Positions 1 to 12,000 of a stretch of 64,000 bases of DNA are shown here, in pieces. Every line of letters starts with the position of its first letter. Position 1 is the stretch's first letter. A program made the position numbers and the translations under genes. The notes under the pieces are model-generated. The model had not been told where the DNA came from, did not search any database, and saw nothing but the letters and a program-made list of their open reading frames with translations. This DNA comes from Rhododendron vialii (lineage: Eukaryota > Streptophyta > Magnoliopsida > Ericales > Ericaceae): NCBI RefSeq assembly GCF_030253575.1, contig NC_080564.1:4136501-4200500 (forward strand). Direction: 5' to 3'.

Positions 1-1449
1 TCTGTTACGTTAACTTTCTTTTGTTTGTACCTCTTAACTGCATCCGGAATATACGAATCATATGATATGTGCCACACTGTGGATAAGTCAATGAGGAGCG
101 TGTGGACTCCTCCTTGATCTCCTTTTTCCACTTCTTTTTGTAGGATTTTCACCTATTCAGTGGTTCCTTTTTTTTTAAATAACTTTGGTGGAATTTTTCA
201 TGGAGCTGCTAACGATGATGATCTTTGCATTTGTTTTGAATTGAATCATGCTCTCCGTTTTTCAGATGTTAAGTGGTCAATTTGCAGATATAAAATGATG
301 AAGTTTGTGCAATGTGAAAAGTGAATGGCTAGTGTAGCCTTATAGGCCATTCTTCAATCAACTAATTTTTCGACCTTTACCTGTTGGCTGTTGCGGTTGA
401 GGGGCAGTAACATTTACTCTTCATTTGCTGCTGGTTCTGAAGATTCTTTTGGCATTATTTCGTGCTCATGCCAATAAATTTTGTTATTTTTTTTTGAAGA
501 TATCTCTTGTGGGCATAAATGAAAGATATATGACCCTTGTCACTTCAAATCTAACTGTTTTTTTACAACCTTTGGTTCTTGTATCCACACCTTGTTGCAC
601 AAACGTTTTAACGTCTATATTTTTCCTTAGTGTTTGTTTGCACGATTTGAAAGCTGCTTACCGACAAGCTTAGGTGTCATAAATTAGTGGGCACTCCTTG
701 CAGCTACTGGTCGGATCTACTTTGCATTTGCTGCAAAATAGGTTGAAGTTCTCTATTTCATAGCATAACCACTTAATTGATATTTCTGCGGTATGGAAAG
801 ATTATACGACCTTCAGAATAACTTCTTCAAAGGGTGCCGTGGGCCTGTAGATGTGAATGTTTTCTCAATATGAAAGTGGAGACTGATTCAAGAGATACAT
901 GGAGCTGCTAACCATGATGTTCTTTATATAGAAAATTAGTCTTAGGTCCATTATGTGAACTTCATAAGCCCCCAAATTCACCTATTAATTTTGTAAGGTC
1001 TCGAGTCCACTTTAGGGTACCATAGGGTTTAGGTATTTCATAAGATTTTAGGGTGCATTTTTTTATTATAGGATAGGGTACCCTAGGGTAGGGTAGGGTA
1101 GATTACTCTATCGTAGGGTACTCTAAGGTTTAGGCACTTTTATAGGGTTTAAGGGTGCACTTTCCTATTATAGGGTTTTAGTGGTTTAGGCACTTTCGTA
1201 GAGTTTAGGGTTTTAGGCACTTTCATAGGGTGTCGTAGGGTTTAGGTTGTGTGGACTTGTAGCTTTACAAAACTATTAGGTGGACTTGTGGGCTTATGAA
1301 ATGTCTATAGTGGACCTATCACTAAATCTCCCTTCTTTATATTGCTTTTGATTATTATCCTCTTTGTATGATTTTTTTTATTGTGCATTTTATGCCCTGG
1401 CCACATCTATTCTAGTAGTTGCTTGGACTAAGTTGGTTAATCTGCACAG
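1..1449 (+). other. Intron of the phosphate carrier gene (5' part cut by window edge)
   Basis: No coding exon of the carrier could be found here. The stretch ends with an acceptor CAG at 1447-1449 that joins in frame to the exon starting at 1450. It holds a MITE at 929-1332 and otherwise T-rich intronic sequence. Confidence 0.7.
929..1332. mobile_element. Mutator-like MITE with telomere-like interior
   Basis: About 400 bp with long imperfect terminal inverted repeats: the left end around TAGGTCCATTATGTGAAC and the right end around ATGTCTATAGTGGACCTA match over roughly 80 bp. The flanks repeat TTCTTTATAT (920-929 and 1333-1342), a 9-10-bp target duplication typical of Mutator-like elements. 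The interior (about 1010-1250) is a degenerate array of TAGGG/TTTAGG-type words resembling the plant telomere unit TTTAGGG. It lies in a phosphate carrier intron. Confidence 0.75.
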
Positions 1450-2083
1450 ATACAATGATGAAGTTTGCCTCCTTTGAGACCATTGTAGAGATGCTCTACA
1501 AATATGCCATCCCGACACCCAAGAACGAGTGCAGTAAGCCATTCCAGCTTGGTGTGAGCTTTGCTGGTGGATATGTTGCTGGCATTTTATGTGCGATCGT
1601 CTCTCACCCTGCTGACAATCTTGTCTCTTTCCTCAACAATTCCAAGGGAGCAACTGTTGGTGATGTGAGTGCTGCGCTTTTTGCCTCTCATTAACATTGG
1701 GGAAAGAAAAAAGCGGTCATCTTTTACTCTTCACGTTTTTATTGGATTTATTCTTCTGTTGTGCAGGCTGTGAAGAAAATTGGGGTCGTGGGTCTCTTTA
1801 CCCGTGGGCTTCCTCTCCGTATTGTTATGATTGGAACTCTCACCGGAGCTCAGTGGGGAATTTATGATGCTTTTAAAGTCTTTGTTGGGCTGTAAGTTTC
1901 TATTGCTACTGTATGCACATTTTTATTGCCAATAACCCCGTACGCCCTCCTCAACCACCACTATTTGATGTTGTCCTTGGGATTATAGTTCTGATTGGGT
2001 TTCATTTGTTGTCCAGGCCAACCACTGGTGGAGCTGCTCCTGCTGCTGTGCCCGTTCCCACTACCGAGCTTGCAAAGGTCTAG
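1450..2083 (+). CDS. Mitochondrial phosphate carrier (PHT3/MPT type), 3' part
   Basis: C-terminal part of a mitochondrial carrier that imports phosphate across the inner mitochondrial membrane. Three coding exons are visible: 1450-1664, 1767-1891 and 2017-2083 (stop TAG 2081-2083), all with GT-AG borders and continuous phase. They encode about 135 residues starting [14 protein letters not shown], which is the third carrier repeat. The signature P-x-D region reads [13 protein letters not shown], followed by [20 protein letters not shown] and a low-complexity Ala/Pro/Thr tail ending ELAKV. The order and wording match plant PHT3 proteins closely from memory. The first exons lie upstream of the window, so bases 1-1449 are intron. 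That intron carries a 0.4-kb MITE (929-1332). Nothing looks broken. The 3' UTR presumably runs to about 2200. Confidence 0.93.
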
Positions 2084-3839
2084 AGCAAACTCAAATACTT
2101 TTGTCTGTAAGGAAGGAGGTGATAGGTCTTCACGGATCAATAATCATAGCATGTAGCTGATGTTTTTCAAGAGTATTCTTTTTCCATTTAAAACCCGTTG
2201 CAGCGTCTATCTTTCGCTAACTTTTTGCTAAGGGGTATGGTATTCGCCTCAGGTTTTAAAACCATGTCTGCAATTTTTTGTGGGTAGATAGTAGGTAAAG
2301 TCACATTCTGAAGTTTTAATGTTGTTCCCCCCATCAAGGAAGAGGATGAAACCAAACATGACAGGTTGTGGGGTTTATACTCAGTTTGTTCTTTCGTTTG
2401 AGATATTAAGTCTGCTTTTTGGATAAGCAAATCCATGATTACTTATGCTTGTCTTCCTTTTTTGGCTGCTACCCCACGTATTTTTCCCTCGTTCAAGGCT
2501 GTGTTTGGACTTCTGGATCGACAGGAAAATGATAGCCAAAACCTTTCCCCCAATTGTGTGGTTCATAACAGCTGTGTTATATGTGAGCTATCGCCCGTGG
2601 AACTATTTGATTTATAAACCGGAGAACTATTTCAACATGTAAGGATGTGATTAGGCATGCAGACTTGGACTATTCATCGGTTGCCATAGACACTTGATTA
2701 CATGTGGTTCAACTTATTGCGTTGAACAATTGCGAATCAACTTTAATTTGAATGTACTTCTTGGATGATTCATTTGCGGCTTGCCCATTGACAGCCCATT
2801 AAAATGCTTGGGAATCAAGTGTTAATGCTGTTTTCAAGCTTGAGATTTACTTGTCTGATGTAGTACCTAAAGAAGCATTTGGATAAAGAATTCAAGGAAC
2901 TGCTAGTAACCGGCAAAAATCGATTTGGGTGAATGACCGAGTGATCATCCTCAGTTATTGCTTCTTTTAACATCGATGGCCATTCAAAGGGGTGCCCCAC
3001 GTGGTATTTGGGCACCGCCAGGATGTGCCCAATGCTCTTTTTCACTGTTCATTTTCGTGGAGTTCAAACACCTGTAAGAATTTGTAGTGAAAAAGGGTAT
3101 TGGTGCACTGCCATGAGGTGCCCAAGACCATATTTTTTCTTCAACAGGGTGCATCTCCTCGTCCTAACCAAATTTGCCGAATGAAAACAGGTTGCAGTTC
3201 TTGGAATGCACGAGGGACTAAAAAACATCACCTATTTCTGTCCCCCAAATGGGCATGTTTGATTTCGAGGGGAACTAGGGCCTTGGGTCGTGCATGTTCT
3301 TTTGAATAAATTAATCTGACGATTGTTGCTTGAGGTATAAAGATGAGACTTGATTGAGCTGAGACTATTTGTACATTTACTTCCCATACGACTATACGAG
3401 GAATCATCTAACACAGATATTATTTGATGTTTATGTCTCTCTTCATCTAATTCAAAAATAATCATTTCTTTTTTATCTTACTACTTTTTATCCCAACCAA
3501 ATCAAGCATAGTCTAACTACTCCAATATGGTAAACAATTTTCATATACTATTTCAACGACTCAATATGTCCCTTTATTCACGTCCTAATATGGCATTTTT
3601 CATTCCTTCTAATACGTGATTTAGGAGTCAAGTGAACAGTAAGAATCGGGAATATAAAGAAATCACAATTAGCAACTTCAGGTTCCAAAGTATGCCATCT
3701 TTTCTCAAGGGGAAAAATGGATGGGAGCCTAAAGAGAGCAGAATAATTCCAATGGTATCCTGCTTGCTTTCTATTGAGGGGGAGGGAGATGAGGTGGAAA
3801 AGCAAAAAAAAAACACAAAAAGACAGTTGTGGAGGAAAT
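2084..3839. other. 3' UTR and intergenic DNA
   Basis: Contains the carrier 3' UTR and then AT-rich sequence before the tRNA gene. The open frames here are short, overlap on both strands and show no recognisable motif. Nothing further is supported. Confidence 0.5.
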
Positions 3840-3912
3840 CGCCCACCGTGGGGCTCGAACCCACGACCACAAGGTTAAGAGCCTTGCGCTCTACCAACTG
3901 AGCTAGACGGGC
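3840..3912 (-). tRNA. tRNA-Lys (CUU)
   Basis: The reverse strand reads GCCCGTCTAGCTCAGTTGG at the 5' end, with a D-arm and A box (TAGCTCAGTTGG). The anticodon stem CAAGG/CCTTG encloses loop CTCTTAA with anticodon CTT. The T-arm has GGTTCGAGCC as B box. The acceptor stem GCCCGUC/GGUGGGC pairs along its length with two or three G-U pairs, and the discriminator is G (complement of 3840). No CCA is encoded, as expected for a nuclear gene. Downstream on its strand is a T-rich tract (complement of about 3805-3830), suitable as a Pol III terminator. Confidence 0.96.
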
Positions 3913-4597
3913 TTCCTGCTAGAAAAAGGCGCAATATTTTATTTATCCACTTCTTGTCGTTATTTTATTTGTCAAAAACGTTAACTAGCAAAGGTATTCC
4001 GAAAGACCCAAAAAAAGAAAGAAAGATAGAAGGGATTAATGTTCCCTACTTTATTTATCTAATTTTTCACTGAAACTGTCATCCAAGGTCCGTGTTGCCT
4101 TGTATCTTTTGATATTTTCAGGTGTCCGTGTTATAGAAGGTGGAGATCCGAACTTCTCCGAACAACATTGGTAACATACTTGAAAATCTACCTTCAACAA
4201 TTTTATGGTAAAGAAGAAAATCATTCCCCTCTTACATTCGATGTGTTGGGTTAGAATTCACTAGTGTTTTCATTTTTGTGCTAATTTCCTTATTTAGGGA
4301 GTACTACTATTGTTTGTTGATACAGCTTCAAAAAAAACCACCTAATCGAAGAAAATTCCAGATGCCAACAGATGTGTGCTTTCAACAATATTAATCCAAG
4401 ACAGGTTTCCTAATCTCTCCTTCACAGACAAACTTCAAGTTGGAAGTTTAATGAGGAATATCCAGAAGATTGGCGTCAAAATATTCGATATCTTTTGAAT
4501 AGGAAATGGATGACAGAGACCGAGACACCAATCTACCGAGTTTGGCTCCGACAGTATGACTTGAATGATTCCCAGTACTACTTAGACTAGTGCTAGC

Positions 4598-4916
4598 TAG
4601 GGGTGTGGGAAAAACTCGTAACCCGACCCGACCCGAAGGGTCTCGAGCGGGGCCGAACATGTGGTTCGGTTGGGTACGGGTTCATTTTCTGTTAAAAATC
4701 AGATTTCGGGGTGCTTTGTTTCTTACCCGACCCGACCAAAAACTGGCCAATTCACATAGGTGAATTTGGTTTTGGTCCGACCCGACCCGACGTAAAAATT
4801 TGGGCTCACGGACGGTTCTCACTACTTGTTCGGTTCGGGGCCAAAAATGATGATCCCCGACATGTTGGATCGGGTTGGGGGCCAAACCCAACCCGCCCGA
4901 CCCGTGCGCACCCCTA
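4598..4916. mobile_element. hAT-like MITE rich in ACCCG words
   Basis: 319-bp element bounded by TAGGGGTG and CACCCCTA inverted ends. Subterminal runs of CCCGACCCGACCCG occur at the left, with the related ACCCGCCCGACCCG at the right. Flanks GTGCTAGC and GTACCAGA match at 5 of 8 positions, so the target duplication is decayed or doubtful. Short frames here arise from the repeat and are not genes. Confidence 0.65.
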
Positions 4917-4949
4917 GTACCAGATGTGCTTTACTGTTTGGAGTATTGT

Positions 4950-5390
4950 GAAGTGAAATAAAGGTAAAGTGACAAGAATAATTGTTACTTTACTTTCAAT
5001 CATTTCTCTTCTGCAGGGAGTGGTAAAGTTTTTTGTCCGTTATAGTAATGTAACATTGTAATGGTCTGTCAAAAACTTTCCCAAATAAAGTATTTGTATT
5101 TGTCCGTTGCTAGTAACTTTCCGGGGTGAAATAATGTCCAAATGTGTAATAGTGACTTTCTAGACTTCTAGTAACTTACCTAGATTCTAGCGGATTCTAA
5201 GCTAGGCGTTTTCTTCTCCTCTATAAAAAGAGGAGGCCACCGTGTACTAGCCTTGAGCCATAATATTCTCCAGTGTGCTGTGTTAAGTGATCGATCCCTC
5301 CCTTCTTAGATCGTACTATCAATAAATCACGACGATGGTGTTATTAGTTTGACTGCAGTTAACTGTAGGGACATTGAGAAAAGAAGGGTA
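4950..5390 (+). mobile_element. Possible solo LTR fragment (fossil)
   Basis: The stretch has LTR-like promoter layout: CTATAAAAAGAGGAGG near 5220 followed about 100 bp later by CAATAAATC, a poly(A)-signal-like word. No internal retrotransposon domains, primer-binding site or target duplication were recognised, so the borders are approximate and the assignment is weak. If real it is an old, incomplete copy. Confidence 0.3.
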
Positions 5391-5419
5391 GGAAGCTACT
5401 TATGATCTTTCTTGTCATA

Positions 5420-5499
5420 TAATAGGTGGTGGATACATGCCCTTCATATTAAGGGAATTATAATAGGTGGTGGATACATGCCTTCATATTAAGGGAATT
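5420..5499. repeat. Tandem duplication, about 41 bp x 2
   Basis: The unit beginning TAATAGGTGGTGGATACATG appears at 5420-5460 and again at 5461-5499, differing by one C in CCCTTC versus CCTTC and at the last base. The near identity suggests a recent local duplication. Confidence 0.9.
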
Positions 5500-6042
5500 T
5501 TAGATCGATGAAACTTCAATTACCATTCATCGATATCCGAAGAAGAACGCTAAAGAGACTGCAATAATAAGAAGTACTAGAAGATATTTTTAACAAAAAC
5601 CAAGAAAGGTAATATATATCTTCTACAAACGTTTTGATTTGGTAGCATGATAACTACGACATTTATCGCTGTAAACTCATGTGAAATGTATCCAAAGTGC
5701 AGCCAACAGCCCAGTACCTGATGCAATAGTCCCCGAGAGGAACTGAAGTAAAAAACATTCTCAATAACTTTCGCCGATATAATTTATTCGACTTTGCTAG
5801 TAGTAAAATACTATAAGAAAACCATCCAGTGATTTATTTAAAGGTGTCCTTACAAAACAAACAAAAGCAACTGACCTTCCAAAGAAAAAGAGAAGGCAAG
5901 TACCAAGTCGGTAACTTATATACGACATACATAATACACATCAGCAAAATGGAGTTCGTTACTTCAGTCCCATGAAGTTCTCCTTAGTATTACAGGTAGC
6001 ATACATTATGCATTTTTTTCTCTGGTCACTGCAGTTCCAGAA

Positions 6043-9000
6043 CTAGAACTCGTCGAGAGACAAGTTTTCAATGGATTCAAAGCTTCCAGCGCGTTCAACC
6101 CTCGAGTTATAGATCATTGGTCCGCTCCAAAAATCAAACACAGTCTCATTTGAGATGGTGGTCTCATAAACATAAGATGCGTCGGAGGAGTCGCTTGAGA
6201 AGGTAGTTTGATAAACAAGAGGCATCATAGTGTCATCCACGGTGGGGTAGGGGTAGTCCATAGGAACAATGTGCTCGAAGTTAATTACCTCGTAATCATC
6301 TGGAAAGTAATCGTTGACAGCTTTCGCGGCAGAATCACTGTGTGATTCCTGATCCGTAGCTTTCCTTGCTTGAATGAACTGATAAACGATAGATTGAGCT
6401 ATCAGATATGGTATTTGCTGTAAATGGATTCAAAGGAAAAACAAAATTTGAAAACTTATAAGGATCTGAACTGCACTCTTACATAGTTCTGGTTTTCAGG
6501 ATCTTGATAAATCATCATATAGTCTCCCGGTGTTAAGCCATGTGTATTGACGAATTCCCCTACGAAATTTCGATTGGGTAATTCATCCAAGGTTTGAATG
6601 AAGAAGATAAGGACAACAAGACCAGAAAGGAAAATCAAAAGACGGGGTGGGGAAGGCAGTGAGGATCTTACCAGTATTCTCAAGTACGTACATACGGCTG
6701 GTGTTGTTTGGCCAATATCTGTATATGAAGGAGGAAAAGATAAATATCGGAAAAGTTAGTTGCTCGCATAAGCGTTGACCGATCTTGTCATCCAAATAAC
6801 CTTTGCTCACTTCATTGTGTCAGAAATTTGCTCACTTCATTGTGTCAGAAATGAAGGATCTATGCATAGAAGACTCATAGTATCTGGCTTTTAGACTACC
6901 TTTGAAAGAAAATGCTAGCAAGAATATAAGAGGACTTGAACACAAATCTGTAGTAGAAATTGGTCCATAGCCATAGGTGATGGGCAATTTCCTTTGCTGG
7001 GAGACCATCCTTTGGCGTTTAAACCGACGTTTCAGAATCTTAATAAAATCAATGAGGGCAGCGTTCAGATATGGAAGTTTCAGCAGATTCTCAAATCTCA
7101 AAAAGGGAACTGCTCTGGGTAGATTGTGTAGGGGGCCAAATTTCCCTCAGTTCACAAGGTCCAAAAGGGGTACCGTCATATCTCAGAAGGACCATAAGGT
7201 GTTATCTTTGTTCTTATTTTTGGGACTTTTATTTATTACCTTGCCAAAACCACATCATTACAGCCGAACGATTTTAAACAAGTAAAGTATTATCCCACAA
7301 GTATTGCCGAACATTTGTCTTAAGTACGCTTGGGGGTTCTTCATATCACTCGGCAGTTCCTATTATCGCTCGGTAGCTCTTTGTATCGTTCGGCAGTTAT
7401 CGCTTGGTAACTCTTTGTATCGTTTGACAGCTCTTTGTATCGCTCAAAGGTTCTTTTATGTTATTCTGCTAGTACTTTACCAGCTCGATAGACATCTTTA
7501 TCTTTCGGTAAAATATACGGTTGCTCGCTATTGCTCGGAACGTACTGCTATTACTCGGTACGTGGACGCGGTAAGTTGTGACCTTCTAGAAGTTTCTAGA
7601 AGCTTCCTATGCACTTTTTACCTAGCTTACTCCCTAAGTCTCCTAACTTTCCATTTGTAGTAACTTTCTATTAATAGCCTTTACTTAGTCATTAAGTTTC
7701 ACTCACATTTTCTCTATATAAGCAAAGCTCTCCCTCATCTAAGGTACACAACTCTCCTCTCCTACATAAACGGCTTATATTCCTTGCTTTATGTTTCGAT
7801 TTATCTTCCCCGGGTACTAACTAGCTCGTCGGAGGCTCTACCCGGAGGAACCCCCCTCCGGTTCTGCAGGTACTAGGCTCGGCGCCAACCTCTCCAAGCT
7901 CGGAAGACACCTTTCCAGATTCGGCGAGCCCCCACACCGTTCAACAGAAGAGGAAAGGATTTAAGTGGAATTCACCCCCCCACAGATTGAGTATTCGTTT
8001 GGTGCAAAATATCTGATACCAGCCATGGTCAATAGCAATAGAGATACCTTTTCTTTTTTTTGGCTCGGCGCAATAGAGATACCTTCCATAACAAAACAGA
8101 AACAGATGAGCACAAACCTGAACCTGAAATTCCAGACATGCAGGCCATCCATGTCATGCATGCTCATGAAAAAACCTTCCTTCTCCACGAGGGCAGGTAG
8201 GAAAGCCTCCGCTGATTTCTGAAATCAAATTGTCGCAGAATGTTAAAATTGCCATGGCACGTGGCTATCACTGAGCTTATATAGCAATTTGCACCAAGTG
8301 AATAAGAGTAATAATTATTAGATATCATAGTAATGTCAATTCAGGTGATTCTTTATGCTATCAATGAGCTTATCAATATGACTTCATTGTTATGAAGATA
8401 AAATGCAAACCTTAGGGACGACCATCCTCCTGAGGGAGCTGACATCACTCATCTGAAGCTCCTTCTCAAATAGAAACTTCAATCTTGTTTCATCAATTAC
8501 CTAAAGAACAAAGCGACGGAGAGGTTTTCAAACTAAACACGTAAGCATCATGTGTATCAAATTACGACCAAGTAGCAACGATTAACAGAGTCACTAAAAC
8601 TACATGAAAGAATTCATATCACTATCACTACATGACAAATACACCAACAAGGGTAATAAAATCAGACAGACATCAAGCAAAATCTAGTACAATACTGTTT
8701 TTCAGCAAATTGCATGTCAACAGATTTAGGTATCCAATACCATACACACACACACACATGCACTTTGTGATTTCTTGCCTGAATTATCCTATTGATTGCG
8801 GGGAACTATTTATCTTAACTTTCCTGCATGGAAACATGATGAAAGGTGAAGCATTCCCATTACAATGCCGGCACTTCTTGTCTGGCCAATGCCTATTTGT
8901 TGGTTAACAGCAAAGGCGATTGTTGATGGCCGCTGCCTATTACTTTTAAGAGAAAAGGCGGTTGTTGATGGCCGCTGCCTATTACTTTTAAGAGAAGAGG

Positions 9001-12000
9001 CGGTTGTTGATGGCTGCGGCCTTTTACTTGAGAAGAGGAGGTTGTTAATGGCCGCCGCTAGTTGAACGCTAAAAATCAATGCCATTTCTTGCCTAAAACC
9101 TACAAGTGTTTTAGATTACCAGCATTTCCTGGCTGAGCACTGCTAATTAAATGTTCACAATAAATGACATGGCAATAAAAATAAAGCAGTATCACTACAA
9201 TTCTAGCAGTTCTAGTCTGACCGCCGCCTATTAGTTTGTTATCACTACAATTCTAGCAGTTCTAGTGTGACCGCCGCCTATTAGTTTGTTATCGCTACCG
9301 CCGCCTATTAGTTTGTTATCACTACAATTCTGACAGTTCTAGTCTGACTGCCGCCTATTAGTTTGTTATCACTACAATTCTGGCAGTTCTAGTTTGTTAT
9401 CACTACAATTCTGGCAGTTCTAGTCTGACCGCCACCTATTAGTTGGTTAAGATTAAGGGCGGTTGTTGATGGCCGCTGCTAATTGATTGCTAAACATTAA
9501 CACCAATTAACTGCTACTATGTTTTCCTATTAAAAAAAAATGCTACAAACAAAATGTTTGAGATTACCAACGTTCTCCGCAAGACCATTTCTAATTGAAT
9601 GCCCAAAATTATTGACAGTTGTTGTTGACCGCTGCTAATTGATTTTGCGACACTAGCGGTGATCGCTGACAATTGCTTTTAAGTTGTTCCTTATTGGCTT
9701 TTTCCTAGTTGCCAATAGAATTCCGTCCACCACTCCTGGGCATGTTTTAGTGGTACATGTTACTCCTATAATGCAACCGCAATATGAAATCTTCCCAGTT
9801 TTGTAAACCTCCACCGTAGTATCAAAACCTTCTGTCAAGACTGTTGGACATTTGAGTTATGCAAAAAGTAGAGACTCGGATACTTGGTATTGGAGACTGC
9901 AGAGACAGGAATAGATTGCCAAGAGGAGGACAATCAGACTGTTTTACATTTAGAATAACAGACTGCATGTCTCCAAATGACTTTGGAATGATTTTTGTAC
10001 TATCCAAAATCTAGAGACCCCATGCTTAGTGTTGTAGGAAACAAAGAAGCGCACAAAAAGAATCCTTCCACTCTTGTACAGGGACTCATAAATCCCCACC
10101 CACCCTCTTCACCGTCCCTAAAATGGATGAATGAAAACAAAAGCAAAGGAGAACATGATTAAGTTGTACTTTCAATAAGATCATATAGAACAAGCATAAA
10201 ATCATCATTATACGTCACGACTCGAGTTATTCACCAAACATCACCAAATTACATTCCCCAAAAATTTCGCCTGTAGAGTAGTCTTGCTGCTGCTCTCCGT
10301 TCCGTTGTCTTTTTTTCCCTTTTTGCCATGGGTAGTGGTTAGTATGTTAGATTACTGTAGCAGGCCCAATGTTGATCCGTCAACTCAAACCTGCGACCTC
10401 TCCCTTGGGCACTTAGGCCCCTCTCCATGACCATTTGTGCTCCGTTCAATAGTCTATTCTGCAAGAAGTTAGGGAATTGTCCAAGTCTTAAATGTAGAGT
10501 CTGTCTTTGACATCCAATGCTTGTCTCAGTTAATCATCAAGAATATCTTGTCTCCCTTGAAAGCTACAAAATCGAAAGCTATTAACAATGAAGGTGGTCA
10601 CGGCTTACCGTAAGCCAAATGTCAGTATGTTACCATAAGTTCCTCACACATCTCTCTTACCAACTTGATTGATTGTATAGAGTCTTTTGTGCATGATATT
10701 GGTCATAAATAGTATCCATCCTACACGCTTAATAATTTTCATCGGACCATCATAATTATTATGCTATACGATGTTCTTGAATGTAAGTTATGTAACCTCC
10801 CAAAAGGAAACTAAAATAACTAAGAAACTAACTAATTAATAAAACAATCATCAATTAATTACCATAGATGAAGCAATATAAAAGAAACCGGATTCTATGT
10901 CGTTTCAACCCTGTAATTCAATTCACCAACCCACCAACGCTACCTAGAGGGGGGAAATATAAAACAGAAACCAAGTGATTTCAACGTGTTTATTTCTTAA
11001 AGATGGGGCGAAAACTATGATTTTTAGAGTAAATTAAGAAAATGCAAGGAATTCATGTGGCTATGACTGCTAAACCAATTTAAAACCTTTTGTGAAGGGC
11101 AGTGATTTTCAAACTCCCCCTTTTTTTAATAACTGCACTCCCTTTTTGTCTTCCTGTGATGCGAATTTACAATGTTTTTCTTTCATGTGTGAAAGAGTAT
11201 GCAAAGGAAGGGTTAATTTTGTGAATTCACTTCACAAGAGAACAAGAGTGCAGGTACAATAATAATAAAAAATAAAAAATAAAAGAGTAAAAAAAGGAAT
11301 GTGAAAATCAATTACCTTTTGGTAAATGCAGCACACACAGTAGATCGTTTGCTTTTGGTGAAATTATACAATAGTCCGGGAGTACAGCCTCGTGGTACTC
11401 CAGATCACTTTACAACCAAGCATTCACATGAGGTCAACCACCAAGTGTGGACCCCACAGAAAACCCACTTACTTGATCAGAGAGATGAGATGACAAAAAA
11501 TTGGCAGAAGAAAGGTAAAGTCAAAGTAAAATCTGGTGTGAATTACTGAGTTCAATGATAATCAATTAAACCAATAGATCTGATAAAACGCCAAGGGTTT
11601 GGCCGAGTGGGCATGAGACAACAACTATAGCGCTTGCCCCCAAGAAGTCACAAGGTTGAATCTCAAAATAGCCAAACACTCCAAACGTGGTGCTACTTGA
11701 GATTTCGGGAGTCATTAGATGAACTGAGGTGCACGCAAATTGCACCGACACCGGGTTATAAAAAAACCAAACTAATAGATCCGAAAAAGAAAGCGGTACA
11801 AATATTACAGATGACAAATTATCAGCTGGGCAAATTAGGATAGAATTAGAAAAAGCAAACGAGCAAAAAAAAAAAATACTAATTACAGAAGAACAATACT
11901 ATTTTTTTTTTAAATTTCAATCTAGAAATCGGGTAAAAATGAGGATGAACACGTACACGTGCGAGCGATGGCGTCGGCACGTGCGAGCCGTAAGGTGAAA

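Larger units (their letters stand above)
3913..6042. other. Intergenic stretch between the tRNA and FUS3-like gene
   Basis: Holds a hAT-like MITE (4598-4916), a possible old LTR fragment (about 4950-5390) and a 41-bp tandem duplication (5420-5499). The rest, about 5500-6040, probably includes the 3' UTR of the FUS3-like gene on the minus strand. No gene is visible. Confidence 0.5.
8501..11956 (-). other. FUS3-like intron 1 (3.4 kb)
   Basis: Bounded by donor GTACGTG (after 11957) and acceptor TTCTTTAG (before 8500). It contains the 42-bp and 50-bp tandem arrays (8913-9060, 9191-9448), two SINE-like copies (about 10307-10435 and 11588-11771) and a MITE (11103-11312). The remaining parts, including 9500-10300 and 10450-11100, show no gene. 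Confidence 0.75.

Noticed and set aside
1010-1250. True telomere or interstitial telomere block
   Set aside because: The words are degenerate and bounded by inverted ends and a target duplication, so a mobile element explains them better.
3628-3901. Open frames on both strands across the tRNA locus
   Set aside because: They overlap a well-folded tRNA-Lys gene on the minus strand and have no domain of their own.
4448-4917. Short open frames with Gly/Pro/Arg-rich peptides
   Set aside because: They are read from the ACCCG repeats of the hAT-like MITE at 4598-4916.
5420-9448. CRISPR-like arrays
   Set aside because: The tandem repeats have no unique spacers of constant length, and the DNA is plant nuclear.
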